Assembly: GCF_030272615.1 (NCBI RefSeq)
Contig: NC_081412.1
Span: 695,338,083 to 695,402,082 of the forward strand
Source: Cryptomeria japonica
Lineage: Eukaryota; Streptophyta; Pinopsida; Cupressales; Cupressaceae
Direction of reading: 5' to 3'
Length of the DNA stretch: 64,000 nt
The translations under genes and the position numbers were made by a program. Numbering within the stretch: position 1 is the first letter of the stretch; each line of letters opens with the position of its first letter. Of the stretch, positions 63,523-64,000 are shown piece after piece. The notes under the pieces were generated by a model, which saw only the letters and a program-made list of their open reading frames with translations, did no database searches and was not told the origin of the DNA.

Positions 63523-63999
63523 TTAATTGACTTCTTGTAGGGGAACAACTCCTAGTTGACCTCTAAGATACTCAAAAGTAGCCGCTAGATGTTCCTTAGT
63601 AGATACATGCTCTAGTGACACATTTTTACTATGCACTTCCTCTCTTAAGAAATTATACTTTAGATGCTTGGTTCTAGCATGCAACACCGAGTTCTTTTAA
63701 AAGTTTTTTGCACTGGTGTTATCACAAAAAATCCTTACCAGTTCTGATATTTTCAACTTGAAACCTTCCAAAATATGTTTGATCCAGATTACCTGAGTAC
63801 AATTCATATAAGCTACAACATATTCAACTTCTGCAGTTGATTATGATATACAACTTTGTTTCTTGTTGCTCCAAGATACTAGCCTTACTCCAAGAAACAA
63901 AGCTCCTCTGGTTGTACTCTTCCTTTTATCAACATTACCTGCCCAGTCTGCATCTTTATAGACTTTTAATTCAAAGTTACCTGCATATGGATACCATAA
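63523..63999 (-). pseudogene. C-terminal copia pol: RNase H domain of element E (partial)
   Basis: The minus-strand frame from the window edge to TAA 63523-63525 gives the standard copia RNase H. It has YKDADWAGNVDKRKSTT (first catalytic Asp), SWSNKKQSC, STAEVEYVVAY (catalytic Glu), IFCDNTSAKN (catalytic Asp) and VLHARTKHLKYNFLREEV. Two in-frame TAA codons (after SCIS and after AKNF) show decay. This domain degrades the RNA of the RNA-DNA hybrid during reverse transcription. RT lies beyond the edge. Confidence 0.9.
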
Positions 64000-64000
64000 T

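Larger units (their letters stand above)
61753..64000 (-). mobile_element. E: minus-strand copia element with RNase H (partial, runs off the window)
   Basis: 3' LTR, PPT, 3' UTR and RNase H are visible; the remainder lies to the right. It inserted into the integrase gene of H. It is the only element here with both a copia pol domain and the LTR/PPT type of elements 2, 3 and 4. Confidence 0.8.

Overview
This window looks like nuclear DNA of a land plant with a large, repeat-filled genome. A gymnosperm is plausible but cannot be proved from the sequence. I found no host gene, tRNA or rRNA gene, and no bacterial-type feature. Nearly everything is LTR retrotransposon sequence nested within other LTR retrotransposons. 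Many boundaries can be placed to the base because 5-bp target-site duplications (TSDs) and TG...CA ends survive.

Layout from left to right. (1) 1-1875: minus-strand start of a Ty3-like element F (gag-like ORF, primer-binding site (PBS), LTR). The LTR resumes at 13622-~14040. (2) 1876-13616: intact minus-strand Ty3/gypsy element G1 with 1228-bp LTRs and TSD ACTGG. It encodes Gag and a protease-like domain but no reverse transcriptase or integrase. Its gag is split by a 3.9-kb solo LTR, A (6894-10824, TSD ATAAC). (3) ~14040-19655: minus-strand decayed ORF of family 1 and its LTR/leader, carrying 277-bp tandem repeats with hairpins. This lies in the gag of (4) element 2 (19656-~26125, plus strand), which has gag, ORF2, polypurine tract (PPT) and a 3' LTR that contains a 978-bp MITE. 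(5) 26126-52805: a broken copia-type gag (K) holding a deep nest: D (26596-52594), then family-1 copy 1b, then element 3 (31868-48337, TSD GCTCT), then solo LTR C (34372-42844, TSD GAAAT), then solo LTR B (36347-40232, TSD GCAAG). (6) 52806-64000: copia element H (LTR, initiator-Met PBS, gag, CCHC, protease, integrase). Its LTR contains a ~359-bp TRIM, which contains element 4 (53171-58695). The H integrase is cut by a minus-strand copia element E that carries an RNase H domain.

The most interesting content is the group formed by elements 2, 3 and 4. Each has copia-like ends (LTRs starting TGTTxG, initiator-Met-type PBS where visible, PPT AAAGGGGGAGAT). Each encodes a Gag with a coiled coil and several CCHC zinc knuckles, followed by a second long ORF (ORF2) of unknown function where pol is expected. 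No protease, integrase, reverse transcriptase or RNase H was seen in them. Element E has the same type of LTR and PPT plus a recognisable copia RNase H, so it is a candidate source of their missing enzymes. All coding regions are decayed. In-frame stops are strongly biased to TAG, then TGA, which fits deamination of methylated CHG and CG sites.
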